Assembly (NCBI GenBank): GCA_002482565.1
Contig: DLGG01000093.1
Coordinates: 1-17,494 of the forward strand
Length of the DNA stretch: 17,494 nt
Source: Solidesulfovibrio magneticus
GTDB lineage: Bacteria; Desulfobacterota; Desulfovibrionia; Desulfovibrionales; Desulfovibrionaceae
Direction: 5' to 3'
Below are positions 8,322-14,600 of this stretch, in pieces. The position numbers were made by a program, and so were the translations under genes. The number at the start of each line of letters is the position of its first letter. The stretch's first letter is position 1. The notes below the pieces were generated by a model that had not been told where the DNA came from, did no database searches, and saw nothing but the letters and a program-made list of their open reading frames with translations.

Positions 8322-9286
8322 TTCTGGAGAATCTCCTGTTGTTCGTGGACGGCCATGGCCCGGGCCACATCGGCCGGCCCCATGGTCGCCTTCCAGCCGA
8401 GCGTCTGCGCCGCCTTGGCCGGATTGGCCCGGCTGACGGCGATGTCGGCGGGCCGAAAAAGCGTGGAATCGACCTTCACGTGGTCCTGCCAGTCCAGGCC
8501 CAGGGCGGCGAAGGCCTCGGCCACGAACTGGCGCAGGGTGATGGTCTGGCCGGTGGCGATGACGAAGTCTTCCGGGGCGTCCTGCTGGAGCATCAGCCAC
8601 ATGGCTTCGACGTATTCCCGGGCGTTGCCCCAGTCCCGGGCCACGTCGATGTTGCCCAGGGAGAGCGTCTCGCCCGAGCCGGCGGCGATGCGGGCGGCGG
8701 CGGCCACGATCTTGCGGGTGACGAAACGCTTGGGGCGCAGCGGCGACTCGTGGTTGAAAAGGATGCCGTTGCAGGCAAAAAGCTTGTAGGCCTCCCGATA
8801 GTTGGCCACCTCGAAATGGGCCGCCGCCTTGGCCACGGCATAGGGGCTTCGCGGGGCAAAGGGCGTATGCTCGGTTGCCGGCTCGCCGCCGGTGTCCCCG
8901 AAACAGTCGCTGGAAGAGGCGTGGTAGAGCCTGGCCGGCGCGCCGAGAAAGCGCACGGCCTCCAGGAGGTTGAGCGTGCCCACGCCGATGGACATGAAGG
9001 TTTCCACGGGCTGGTCAAAGGACAGCCCGACCGACGACTGGCCGGCCAAATGGTAGATCTCGTCAGGCTTGACCTTGGCCAGGACAGTCAGGACGCTTCG
9101 AAAATCGGTCAAGGTGACGGAATGGACCTCGACCTGTTCGCCAATGCCCAGGGCGGCCAAGCTGGCGAAAGACGCCATCTGGGCGTCGCGGGAGGTTCCG
9201 GCCACCCGGTAGCCTTTCTGGAGCAAAAGCTGCGCCAGATAGGCACCGTCCTGGCCTGACACGCCAAAGATGAGGGCTTGCTTCAT
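8318..9286 (-). CDS. GMD-family nucleotide-sugar dehydratase/reductase paralogue
   Basis: A 322-residue paralogue of the downstream gmd product. It keeps G8-x2-G11-x2-G14 (GVSGQDG) and Y149-x3-K153 (YAVAK). The segment ACNGILFNHESPLR is shared exactly. At the active site T134, E136 and Y138 of Gmd are replaced by S125, D127 and F129 (SSSDCFG). The Arg-rich NADP loop is also missing, with GTSRDAQ instead, so the cofactor preference may differ. Possible roles are a second GMD acting on another substrate, or an Rmd-type reductase acting on the Gmd product to give GDP-rhamnose. Many annotations call this subgroup GMD. No clear ribosome site precedes the ATG at 9286. It begins the two-gene unit that ends with gmd. 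Confidence 0.88.
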   Translation of the reverse strand: MKQALIFGVSGQDGAYLAQLLLQKGYRVAGTSRDAQMASFASLAALGIGEQVEVHSVTLTDFRSVLTVLAKVKPDEIYHLAGQSSVGLSFDQPVETFMSIGVGTLNLLEAVRFLGAPARLYHASSSDCFGDTGGEPATEHTPFAPRSPYAVAKAAAHFEVANYREAYKLFACNGILFNHESPLRPKRFVTRKIVAAAARIAAGSGETLSLGNIDVARDWGNAREYVEAMWLMLQQDAPEDFVIATGQTITLRQFVAEAFAALGLDWQDHVKVDSTLFRPADIAVSRANPAKAAQTLGWKATMGPADVARAMAVHEQQEILQK

Positions 9287-9330
9287 ATGCGAAATGGCAT
9301 CCAGGGAGGGGCGGTTACGCGTAAGGGCAT

Positions 9331-9359
9331 CTTCTAGGAGTTTCCCGGGTCGCCGTCAA
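9331..9359 (-). promoter_or_regulatory. Candidate sigma-70 promoter for the gmd pair inside the end of zur
   Basis: On the minus strand TTGACG (9359-9354) and TAGAAG (9336-9331) are 17 bases apart, five of six and four of six consensus bases. The TAG stop of zur is part of the -10. A perfect palindrome TTACGCGTAA (9315-9324) falls at the expected start of transcription and could bind a regulator. This suggests the gmd pair is not simply the tail of the zinc operon. Confidence 0.5.
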
Positions 9360-9819
9360 CAGCCGCGCCTGCCGGGCGGCCTTTGGACTCCCGGCAGGCG
9401 GCGCACACGCCGTCGATGCGCACCTCCACCGACAGCACGTCCATGGCCAGCCCAGCGCCCAGGGCGGCCACGTCGGCCAGGCCGGCCCCTTGGGGCAGGC
9501 ACTGCATGGCCCCGCAGCGCACGCAGTAGGCATGACCATGGGGCGCTCCGGCGGTCCCGGGCTCCAGGCAGTAGCGTTGGGCACGGTCCCCGGCGCTGTG
9601 GCGGCGGGCCAGCCCCTTTTCCACCAGCAGATCGAGAATACGGTAGAGCGTCACCCGGTTGGCCGGACGCAGCCGGCGCACCAGGGCCAGGATGTCGCCG
9701 GCCGGCAGCGCCCGGCCCGCTCCGGCCATGGCCCCTACCACGGCCAGCCGCAGGGGCGTGGCCTCGATGCCGGCCCGGGCCAACATCCGGGCCGGGCTTT
9801 CGTGAAGCGCGGCGTCCAT
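9334..9819 (-). CDS. zur: Zinc uptake regulator, Fur family
   Basis: A 161-residue Fur-family repressor. The N-terminal winged helix runs from about residue 10 to 85, with the recognition-helix segment RPANRVTLYRILDLL. The C-terminal dimerisation domain carries the structural zinc site C99-x2-C102 and C139-x2-C142, plus H94 and H96 in the regulatory metal region. It is assigned to Zur rather than Fur because it is the last gene of znuA-znuC-znuB-zur; metal specificity is not provable from motifs. It starts nine bases after the znuB stop, with only a weak ribosome site (AAAGG), which suggests coupled translation. With zinc bound it should shut off the operon from the site at 12426-12442, including its own gene. 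An 11-bp inverted repeat (9366-9376/9390-9400) lies in its 3' coding end. Confidence 0.92.
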   Translation of the reverse strand: MDAALHESPARMLARAGIEATPLRLAVVGAMAGAGRALPAGDILALVRRLRPANRVTLYRILDLLVEKGLARRHSAGDRAQRYCLEPGTAGAPHGHAYCVRCGAMQCLPQGAGLADVAALGAGLAMDVLSVEVRIDGVCAACRESKGRPAGAAVDGDPGNS

Positions 9820-9828
9820 GGCCGGCCT

Positions 9829-10644
9829 TTAGGCTCCCTGCCGCCGCCGGGCCAAGCCCGGAGCCAGGGACACGAAGAAGGTCGCGGCGGCCACGGCGAT
9901 GATGGCCGCGCCCGAGGTCAGATTGAAGGCATAGGCCAACCCCAGACCGGATAGGCAAAACACGATGTTGAGAAGCCCCGCCCAGACCATGGCCCGGCCC
10001 AGGGAGGCGGCCCGGCGCACGGCCAGGCTCGGGGCCACGGAGAGCAGCGCAATGACCAGAATCAGGCCGGCCACCCGGATGAGCAGCACCACCGACACGG
10101 CGGCCAGGGCCGTGAGCAGGCAATGCAGGAACATCACCGGCACCCCGCGCACGGCGGCGAACTCCCGGTCAAAAGCCATGGAGACGAAGCCGTTGTAATG
10201 GCGCAGGGCGGCGGCCAGAAGCACCACGTCCAGGCCGGCCAGGGCGAAAAGATCGCTGTCCGGCACGGTGATGATGCTGCCGAACAGGTAGCTCATGAGG
10301 TCGGGCTTGTAGCCGGGAGTCAGATCCAAAAGGATAATGCCGAAAGCCATGCCGGCGGCCCACAGCACGCCGATGACGGTGTCGGTGTCCTCGACGCGCT
10401 TAAGCGTCACGGCAGCCATGGCCAGGGCGGCGGCCACGGTGAAGGCGACGGTGACCGGCAGCACGGGCAGGGCCAGGAAATAAGCCAGCCCCACGCCGCC
10501 GTAAGCGGCATGGGCCGCGCCGCCAGCCAGGAAAACCATGCGGTTGGCCACGACCAGGGTGCCGATGACGCCGCAGCACACGGCGGCCAACAGCGCCGCC
10601 AGGGCGGCGTTTTGCATAAACGGCAGGGAAAGCGCTTCAATCAT
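9829..10644 (-). CDS. znuB: Zinc ABC transporter permease ZnuB
   Basis: A 271-residue integral membrane protein of the ABC-3 (metal) permease family, with long hydrophobic segments across almost its whole length. It forms the inner-membrane channel for zinc delivered by ZnuA. Family features include an N-terminal MIEALSLPFMQNA-type start, the AHAAYGGVGLAYFL segment, and a DREFAAVRGVP cytoplasmic loop, which is the expected contact for the ATPase. The start at 10644 overlaps the znuC stop as ATGA, and CGGAG sits six bases upstream; the in-frame start at 10713 would lie well inside znuC. It is the third gene of the operon. A manganese or iron substrate is possible for the family, but a zur gene next door favours zinc. 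Confidence 0.93.
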   Translation of the reverse strand: MIEALSLPFMQNAALAALLAAVCCGVIGTLVVANRMVFLAGGAAHAAYGGVGLAYFLALPVLPVTVAFTVAAALAMAAVTLKRVEDTDTVIGVLWAAGMAFGIILLDLTPGYKPDLMSYLFGSIITVPDSDLFALAGLDVVLLAAALRHYNGFVSMAFDREFAAVRGVPVMFLHCLLTALAAVSVVLLIRVAGLILVIALLSVAPSLAVRRAASLGRAMVWAGLLNIVFCLSGLGLAYAFNLTSGAAIIAVAAATFFVSLAPGLARRRQGA

Positions 10645-11432
10645 GGCCGCTCCGTCGGGGACAGCCGGGCGAGGTCCGGCGGAATGCGGCGCAGATAGGC
10701 ATCCATGGGGCAAGTGTGGCTATGCACCCCGTAGAGCAGGTCGAGCATGTCCTGGCTCAGGCGCGGCTCGGGCGAATAGGCCACCCGGCCGTTGACGCAG
10801 GCCACGGCCGTGACCCCGGCGGCCAGGATGCTCAGATCGTGGCTGACGACCAGGGAGGTGACGCCCTCGCCGATGCGCGAGAGCACTTCGTAGAGGCAAA
10901 ACTTGCCCTGGGGGTCGATGTTGGCCGTGGGTTCGTCGAGAATGAGCAGGCCCGGATCGGAAACCAGGGCCCGGGCTATAAGCGTGCGCTGCTTCTGGCC
11001 GCCGGAGAGCTCGCAAAAGCGGCGCTGGGCAAGCCCCACCATCTCGACCCGGGCCAAGGCGGCGTCGGCCTTGTCGATCTCCTCGGACGTGTAGCGAAAG
11101 CCGCGCCGACCAGGGGCCAGCAGGCCCATGAGCGCCACCTCGCGCACCCGGATGGGCAGATCCTTGCGCTCGGCCACGCCGTCCAGACGCTGGGGGACGT
11201 AGCCGATGCGGGCGCTGCGCTTCCCCGGCTCCTCGCCAAAGACCCGGATGGTTCCGGCGCTTGGCGTCAGGATGCCGAGGATGAGCTTTAACAGCGTGGT
11301 CTTGCCCCCGCCGTTGGGGCCGAGCACGGCCAGACGCTCTCCCTGGGAAACGGCCAGGCGCACGCCCGAGAGCGCCGCCTGGCCGTTGTAGGAAAAGGTC
11401 AGGTCGCGGATGTCGACGACCGGTTGCGTCAC
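10641..11432 (-). CDS. znuC: Zinc ABC transporter ATP-binding protein ZnuC
   Basis: A 263-residue ABC ATPase that powers the ZnuB channel from the cytoplasmic side. Visible motifs are Walker A GPNGGGKT (38-45), Q-loop Q81, signature LSGGQ (142-146), Walker B LLILDE (162-167) and H-loop H198. The C-terminal ~60 residues include HSHTCPMDAYLRRIP, containing His and Cys that could sense or bind metal. The start is GTG at 11432, overlapping the znuA stop codon as GTGA, with ACGGAG six bases upstream. The stop overlaps the start of znuB. Confidence 0.95.
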   Translation of the reverse strand: MTQPVVDIRDLTFSYNGQAALSGVRLAVSQGERLAVLGPNGGGKTTLLKLILGILTPSAGTIRVFGEEPGKRSARIGYVPQRLDGVAERKDLPIRVREVALMGLLAPGRRGFRYTSEEIDKADAALARVEMVGLAQRRFCELSGGQKQRTLIARALVSDPGLLILDEPTANIDPQGKFCLYEVLSRIGEGVTSLVVSHDLSILAAGVTAVACVNGRVAYSPEPRLSQDMLDLLYGVHSHTCPMDAYLRRIPPDLARLSPTERP

Positions 11433-12388
11433 TTGGTCTCCGTCTTGCCGACCAGACCCTGGCGCAGGGCTGCGGCCGCGCCGCGAAGGCTGGCCGGCCA
11501 GTCCTCGGCCAGGGGATTGATGGCGGCGGTGGCGCCGCCAATGCCCTTGGCGATGGTCTCGGCCTGGGCGGCGCTGAGTTGCGGTTGCACGAAAATCACC
11601 TTGACCCCGTCGGCCTTGGCTTCCTTGATGAGTCCGGCCAGGGCCTTGGGGCCGGGTTCGCGGCCAAGCTGCTCGATGGGAATCTGGGTCAGCCCGTAGT
11701 CCCGGGCAAAATACCCCCAGGACGGATGAAACACCATGAATTTGCGCTGCCCGGCCGGCACATCGGCAAATACCTTTTTGATCTCGGCGTCAAGGGCGTC
11801 GCACTGGGCGGCGAAACGTTCGTAACCGGCGGCGTAGTCGGCCGCGCCCTCGGGATCGGCCTTGACCAGGGCGTCGCGCATGGACGCGCCGATGACCTTG
11901 GCCAGCGCGGGCGACAGCCAGACATGGGGATCGGGCTCGCCGTCATGGTGTTCGTGGCCATGGCCTTTTTCCGCCTTGGCGTGATCGTGCCCCTTGGCCG
12001 CCTTTTTGCCCTTGTCATGGTCGTGATCGTCGTCGTCATCGTGGTGGGCGACCATGGGGATCTTGTCGATGCCGGCGTCGGTCTTGACGATGGCCATCTT
12101 GGGGTTGGCCGCCGCGAACCGGGGCAGCCAGGCGTCCTCGAAATCCATGCCTATGGCGAAATAGACCGCCGCCTTGGACAGATCGGCCAGTTGCCGGGGT
12201 TTGGGCTCGTAGGTATGGGCGTCGGCCCCAGGCGGCACCATAACCACCACATCGGCCCGGTCGCCGGCGATCTGTTTCAGGAAATAGGCCTCGGGCGCGA
12301 TGCTGACCGCGGCCAATATCCTGGCCTGGACTGGCGCGGCGGACATGAAAATGATACCCATAATCAAAAGAGTCAAGCGTTGGATCAT
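11429..12388 (-). CDS. znuA: Periplasmic zinc-binding protein ZnuA
   Basis: A 319-residue cluster A-I solute-binding protein, the zinc receptor of the ABC transporter. Residues 1-22 are a signal peptide ending VQA. Expected zinc ligands are H58 (GADAHTYEPKP), H155 (DPHVWLSP) and H221 (FHPSWGYF). Between the first two is a flexible His/Asp/Lys-rich loop at about 115-148, with runs such as HHDDDDDHDHD and HGHEHH. Such a loop is typical of zinc-specific members and absent from most manganese receptors. The start at 12388 is supported by AAGGAG seven bases upstream; an in-frame start at 12481 would lie upstream of the promoter and has no signal peptide at its end. It is the first gene of znuA-znuC-znuB-zur. 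Confidence 0.96.
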   Translation of the reverse strand: MIQRLTLLIMGIIFMSAAPVQARILAAVSIAPEAYFLKQIAGDRADVVVMVPPGADAHTYEPKPRQLADLSKAAVYFAIGMDFEDAWLPRFAAANPKMAIVKTDAGIDKIPMVAHHDDDDDHDHDKGKKAAKGHDHAKAEKGHGHEHHDGEPDPHVWLSPALAKVIGASMRDALVKADPEGAADYAAGYERFAAQCDALDAEIKKVFADVPAGQRKFMVFHPSWGYFARDYGLTQIPIEQLGREPGPKALAGLIKEAKADGVKVIFVQPQLSAAQAETIAKGIGGATAAINPLAEDWPASLRGAAAALRQGLVGKTETK

Positions 12389-12424
12389 GGCAGCTCCTTG
12401 GCGTCGCCTGGACGCGCAGCCGAC

Positions 12425-12453
12425 AATGCAACAAAGTTGCATCACAAAGTCAA
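12425..12453 (-). promoter_or_regulatory. Candidate znuA promoter
   Basis: On the minus strand the -35 is TTGACT (12453-12448), five of six consensus bases. After 17 bases comes a weak -10, TGCATT (12430-12425), three of six. Transcription would start near 12418, about 30 bases before the znuA ATG. The Zur site covers part of the spacer and the -10. Confidence 0.6.
12426..12442. promoter_or_regulatory. Candidate Zur operator
   Basis: A perfect 7-3-7 inverted repeat, ATGCAAC-AAA-GTTGCAT. It sits between -35 and -10 of the candidate znuA promoter, where a bound repressor would block RNA polymerase. Fur-family proteins bind A/T-rich imperfect palindromes of this size, and zur is the last gene of the operon, so Zur is the obvious partner. 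The site is also 83 bases upstream of the divergent gene at 12525. Confidence 0.72.
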
Positions 12454-12524
12454 GCCCGACGCGGCCCAGAGGCGGCAACAAAAAACTTGAATTCCCAGGA
12501 CAGGCCCTTTACCCCAAGGCAGCC

Positions 12525-13028
12525 ATGACCAATCAAGCGCAATCGCCTGCCGCGTCCAAGACCTCGGCCCTGGCCGTCTGGGGGCTTATTCTCCTGACGT
12601 CCCTGGCCGCCTGGCATTTCACGGTCTGCTTCCTGCCCTGGTACACGGGCCAGCGGGCCGAACACTTCGCCAGACGCCTGGACGACCTGGCCCGCCTGCG
12701 CGACGCCCTGGCCGACTACCACGCCAAGTACGGCCGCTATCCGGCCAACGCCGGTTTCGCCGGAGCCGTCGATCCCAAGGGCGAGACCACCGGCGACTGG
12801 CTGCCGGGACTGGCCGGCGAATTCCTGCCCGCCCTGCCCCGCGATCCGGCCGGCACGAGCGATCCGGACAAGCAGTATCTCTACCACGGCGACGGCGCGG
12901 ACTACAAAATCATCGTCCACGGCTCGGGCGACTGCGCCTTGGCCCGAAAAAACCATCCCGACATGGTCGATCCGGCCCGGGACTGCTGGGCCTACGGCTA
13001 CTGGACGCCCGCGGCGGCCAACTGGTGA
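12525..13028 (+). CDS. Pseudopilin-like (GspG-type) single-pass membrane protein
   Basis: A 167-residue protein with one membrane segment at about 17-38, followed by a soluble domain facing outward. The part RLDDLARLRDALADYHAKYGRYP (about 51-73) and the later Pro/Asp/Tyr region (LPRDPAG, QYLYHGDGADYKI) resemble the helix and beta domain of type II secretion major pseudopilins such as GspG. The prepilin peptidase motif is missing, however: there is no Gly-Phe-Thr-Leu-Ile-Glu-type site before the hydrophobic stretch. Cysteines C136 and C154 could form a disulphide. I chose ATG 12525, preceded by a weak AAGG; an ORF start at 12300 would lie inside the znuA promoter and coding region. The TGG-TGA end overlaps the next gene, so it is likely co-translated with the acyltransferase. 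Function is unknown. Confidence 0.72.
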   Translation: MTNQAQSPAASKTSALAVWGLILLTSLAAWHFTVCFLPWYTGQRAEHFARRLDDLARLRDALADYHAKYGRYPANAGFAGAVDPKGETTGDWLPGLAGEFLPALPRDPAGTSDPDKQYLYHGDGADYKIIVHGSGDCALARKNHPDMVDPARDCWAYGYWTPAAANW

Positions 13029-13033
13029 CCTTC

Positions 13034-14173
13034 ATGACGCAGCTCCCGACACCCGCTCCCGCATCGTTTGCCGAGGCCGGCCGCCGCTGGCGCGACCGCC
13101 TGGCCGAGACCTTCCTGCTGCGCGGCGCGCGCATTCCGGCCCTGGACGGCATACGCGGCTGGGCCATCCTCATGGTCTTCAACGTGCATTTCTTTGCCCG
13201 TTACCAGCCGAAATTCTATTTCACCGAGCCCGGCGGCGCGCCCTGGACCGCCTTGACCATCGTGCATGCCGGAAGTTTCGGCGTGGACCTGTTTTTCTTT
13301 TTAAGCGGCCTGCTCGTTTACAAAAGCCTCATGGCCAAGCCCGTCGGGGCGTTGCGCTTCCTCTACGACCGCTACCGACGCCTGCTGCCGGTCATCGTCT
13401 TCGTCACCATCTACGTGGCCGCCGACACGCCGCCCCGGCGGCTTTTCGACAATCTCTTTTTCCTGAACGTCTTTAACGAGCCGCCGATCCACTTCTTCAC
13501 CTGGCCTCTCGTCTACGAAATGTATTTCTATGTGCTGTGCGCGGCCGTGTTCATTGGCTGCCGGCGGTTGCGGTTCGTCGCCGGCTGGCCGTTTTTCTTC
13601 GCCCTGGTCGCGGCCCTGGTCGTGTGCGAGTTCGAGGTGCGTTTTCGCATTTCCTTCAGCCGCTTTCTGGGCTTTTTCTGGGGCGTGGCCCTGGCCCGGC
13701 TCCTGGCCGGCGAGGCCGGACGCCGCGCCCTTGCCGCCCTGCCCTCCTGGACCTGGGCCGTGGGCTTGGGGCTTTTGCTCTATTGCCGCTGGCTGTGGGG
13801 CTCGGGCTGGTTCATGGCCGCCGGCGGCAACGAGCATCTCAAGAATCTGCTCTTTTTCAGCGCCGTCAACGCCTCGCTGTTTCTCGTCACCGCCTCGGTC
13901 ATGACCCGGGCCTCGATTCTTTCCCGCATCTTTTCCTTCACGCCCCTGCGGTTTCTGGGCATCATCAGCTATTCGCTTTTCATGACCCACATGCTGGCCT
14001 TGCAGATCACGCAAAACGTGGTCGGCATCCCGGTGACGAACGTCTGGTCCATGCTGGCCAACCACGCCGTCACCCTCCTGGCCGCCGCAGGGCTGGCCAT
14101 GTTCTCGTTTTATTATCTGGAGCGGCCCTATTTCGTCCGCCCAGCCTCCCCCAAACAGGCCCCTTCTCGGTAA
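13034..14173 (+). CDS. Integral-membrane acyltransferase, acyltransferase_3 family
   Basis: A 379-residue multi-pass membrane protein of the acyltransferase_3 family (OafA/NodX/WzyC-neighbour type), enzymes that usually move acetyl or other acyl groups onto cell-envelope sugars. The start motif IPALDGIRGW (34-43) with H52 in FNVHFF contains the conserved family Arg and His. FGVDLFFFLSGLL (83-95) and YRRLLP (114-119) follow the family order. The C-terminal end has YYLERPYF. The start is either GTG 13025, overlapping the previous stop, or ATG 13034. GGTGA (13024-13028) lies five bases before the ATG and fits the anti-SD, so I prefer 13034. It is the second gene of the pair with the pseudopilin-like gene. 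The acceptor is unknown, but the gmd pair nearby suggests surface glycans. Confidence 0.9.
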   Translation: MTQLPTPAPASFAEAGRRWRDRLAETFLLRGARIPALDGIRGWAILMVFNVHFFARYQPKFYFTEPGGAPWTALTIVHAGSFGVDLFFFLSGLLVYKSLMAKPVGALRFLYDRYRRLLPVIVFVTIYVAADTPPRRLFDNLFFLNVFNEPPIHFFTWPLVYEMYFYVLCAAVFIGCRRLRFVAGWPFFFALVAALVVCEFEVRFRISFSRFLGFFWGVALARLLAGEAGRRALAALPSWTWAVGLGLLLYCRWLWGSGWFMAAGGNEHLKNLLFFSAVNASLFLVTASVMTRASILSRIFSFTPLRFLGIISYSLFMTHMLALQITQNVVGIPVTNVWSMLANHAVTLLAAAGLAMFSFYYLERPYFVRPASPKQAPSR

Positions 14174-14190
14174 TGGGGCCGTCAGGAGAC

Positions 14191-14249
14191 ATCGCGCCAT
14201 GCCCTACGCGATTCCAGGCTTGACCGCCGGTCAAGCAGCCCAACTGCTT
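14191..14249 (+). promoter_or_regulatory. Structured leader with overlapping hairpins ahead of the Cys-rich gene
   Basis: Three inverted repeats are packed in 59 bases. H1 is ATCGCG/CGCGAT (14191-14196/14207-14212), enclosing the ATG of a short ORF. H2 is a perfect 8-3-8 hairpin, GCTTGACC-GCC-GGTCAAGC (14218-14236). H3 is AAGCAG/CTGCTT (14233-14238/14244-14249), which shares bases with the right arm of H2, so the two cannot form together. No T-run of terminator quality follows H2 or H3. The order resembles a translational switch, but H2 might simply mark the end of the acyltransferase transcript. Confidence 0.4.
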
Positions 14250-14258
14250 CTCGTTTGA
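14199..14258 (+). CDS. Possible 19-codon leader ORF
   Basis: ATG at 14199 opens MPYAIPGLTAGQAAQLLLV and ends at TGA 14256-14258. AGGAG lies ten bases upstream (14184-14188). Its TGA overlaps the TTG start of the Cys-rich gene (TTGA), the same coupling style as elsewhere in this window. It is far too short to judge as a conserved protein, but the ribosome site and overlap make it worth recording. Confidence 0.35.
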   Translation: MPYAIPGLTAGQAAQLLLV

Positions 14259-14527
14259 GTTCACGGCCCTGCGTGGGGTGCGGCTGGTGTTGCCTGGCCG
14301 ATCCCTGCGTGGAGTCCCACATCCGTTACGGCTATCGTCGCCGGTGTCCCGACGTGTATTGGGATCAAGCAAGCGGTTGTTACCGTTGCCGGTTGGCCGA
14401 AGACCCGGTGCACGGCGAGCGATTCCGGTTTCTGCTCGGCGTCGGCCACGGCTGCTGTGCCCCGCTCAACGCCTGGCGCGAGGACGTGCGCGATCGTGAC
14501 GATCCCGCGACGACAAATGACGATTGA
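14255..14527 (+). CDS. Small Cys-rich protein, probable metal or iron-sulfur binder
   Basis: A 90-residue protein with ten cysteines: C6, C9, C12, C13, C18, C31, C42, C45, C67 and C68. The first five form PCVGCGWCCLADPC. Further on, CPDVYWD, YRC and the block GCCAPLNAW look conserved in type, resembling a family of small hypothetical Cys-rich proteins (YkgJ-like CxxCxxCC). Zinc or iron-sulfur binding is likely but unproven. No signal peptide is seen. The start is uncertain: TTG at 14255 has no direct ribosome site but overlaps the stop of a 19-codon ORF, so coupled initiation is possible. A GTG at 14273 is an alternative, but would cut off C6. It lies 82 bases after the acyltransferase and 73 before dapA. 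Confidence 0.65.
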   Translation: MSSRPCVGCGWCCLADPCVESHIRYGYRRRCPDVYWDQASGCYRCRLAEDPVHGERFRFLLGVGHGCCAPLNAWREDVRDRDDPATTNDD

Positions 14528-14541
14528 CCGCCCTGACGCCC

Positions 14542-14570
14542 TTGCCGCCGCGCCAAAAACATTCTAGGAA
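14542..14570 (+). promoter_or_regulatory. Weak candidate promoter of dapA
   Basis: TTGCCG (14542-14547) and TAGGAA (14565-14570) are 17 bases apart, 30 bases before the dapA ATG. Matches to consensus are only partial (four and three of six), so this is a guess; dapA could also be read through from the Cys-rich gene. Confidence 0.25.
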
Positions 14571-14600
14571 ATGACGGGGTTTCATTCCAAGGAGGAACGT

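Noticed and set aside
6609..8789. 726-codon open frame on the plus strand
   Set aside because: It runs antisense across the Sm-like gene, gmd and part of the paralogue, crossing their terminator and ribosome sites.
9366..9400. 11-bp hairpin in the 3' end of zur as a terminator
   Set aside because: No T-run follows in either direction and it is inside coding sequence. It may only stabilise RNA.
12300..12524. Upstream extension of the pseudopilin-like protein
   Set aside because: It would cover the znuA start, promoter and Zur site, and lacks any family similarity; the ATG at 12525 gives the proper N-terminal membrane segment.
14218..14236. 8-3-8 hairpin as a classical terminator of the acyltransferase gene
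   Set aside because: The bases after it are not T-rich, so intrinsic termination is not supported; it is reported as leader structure instead.
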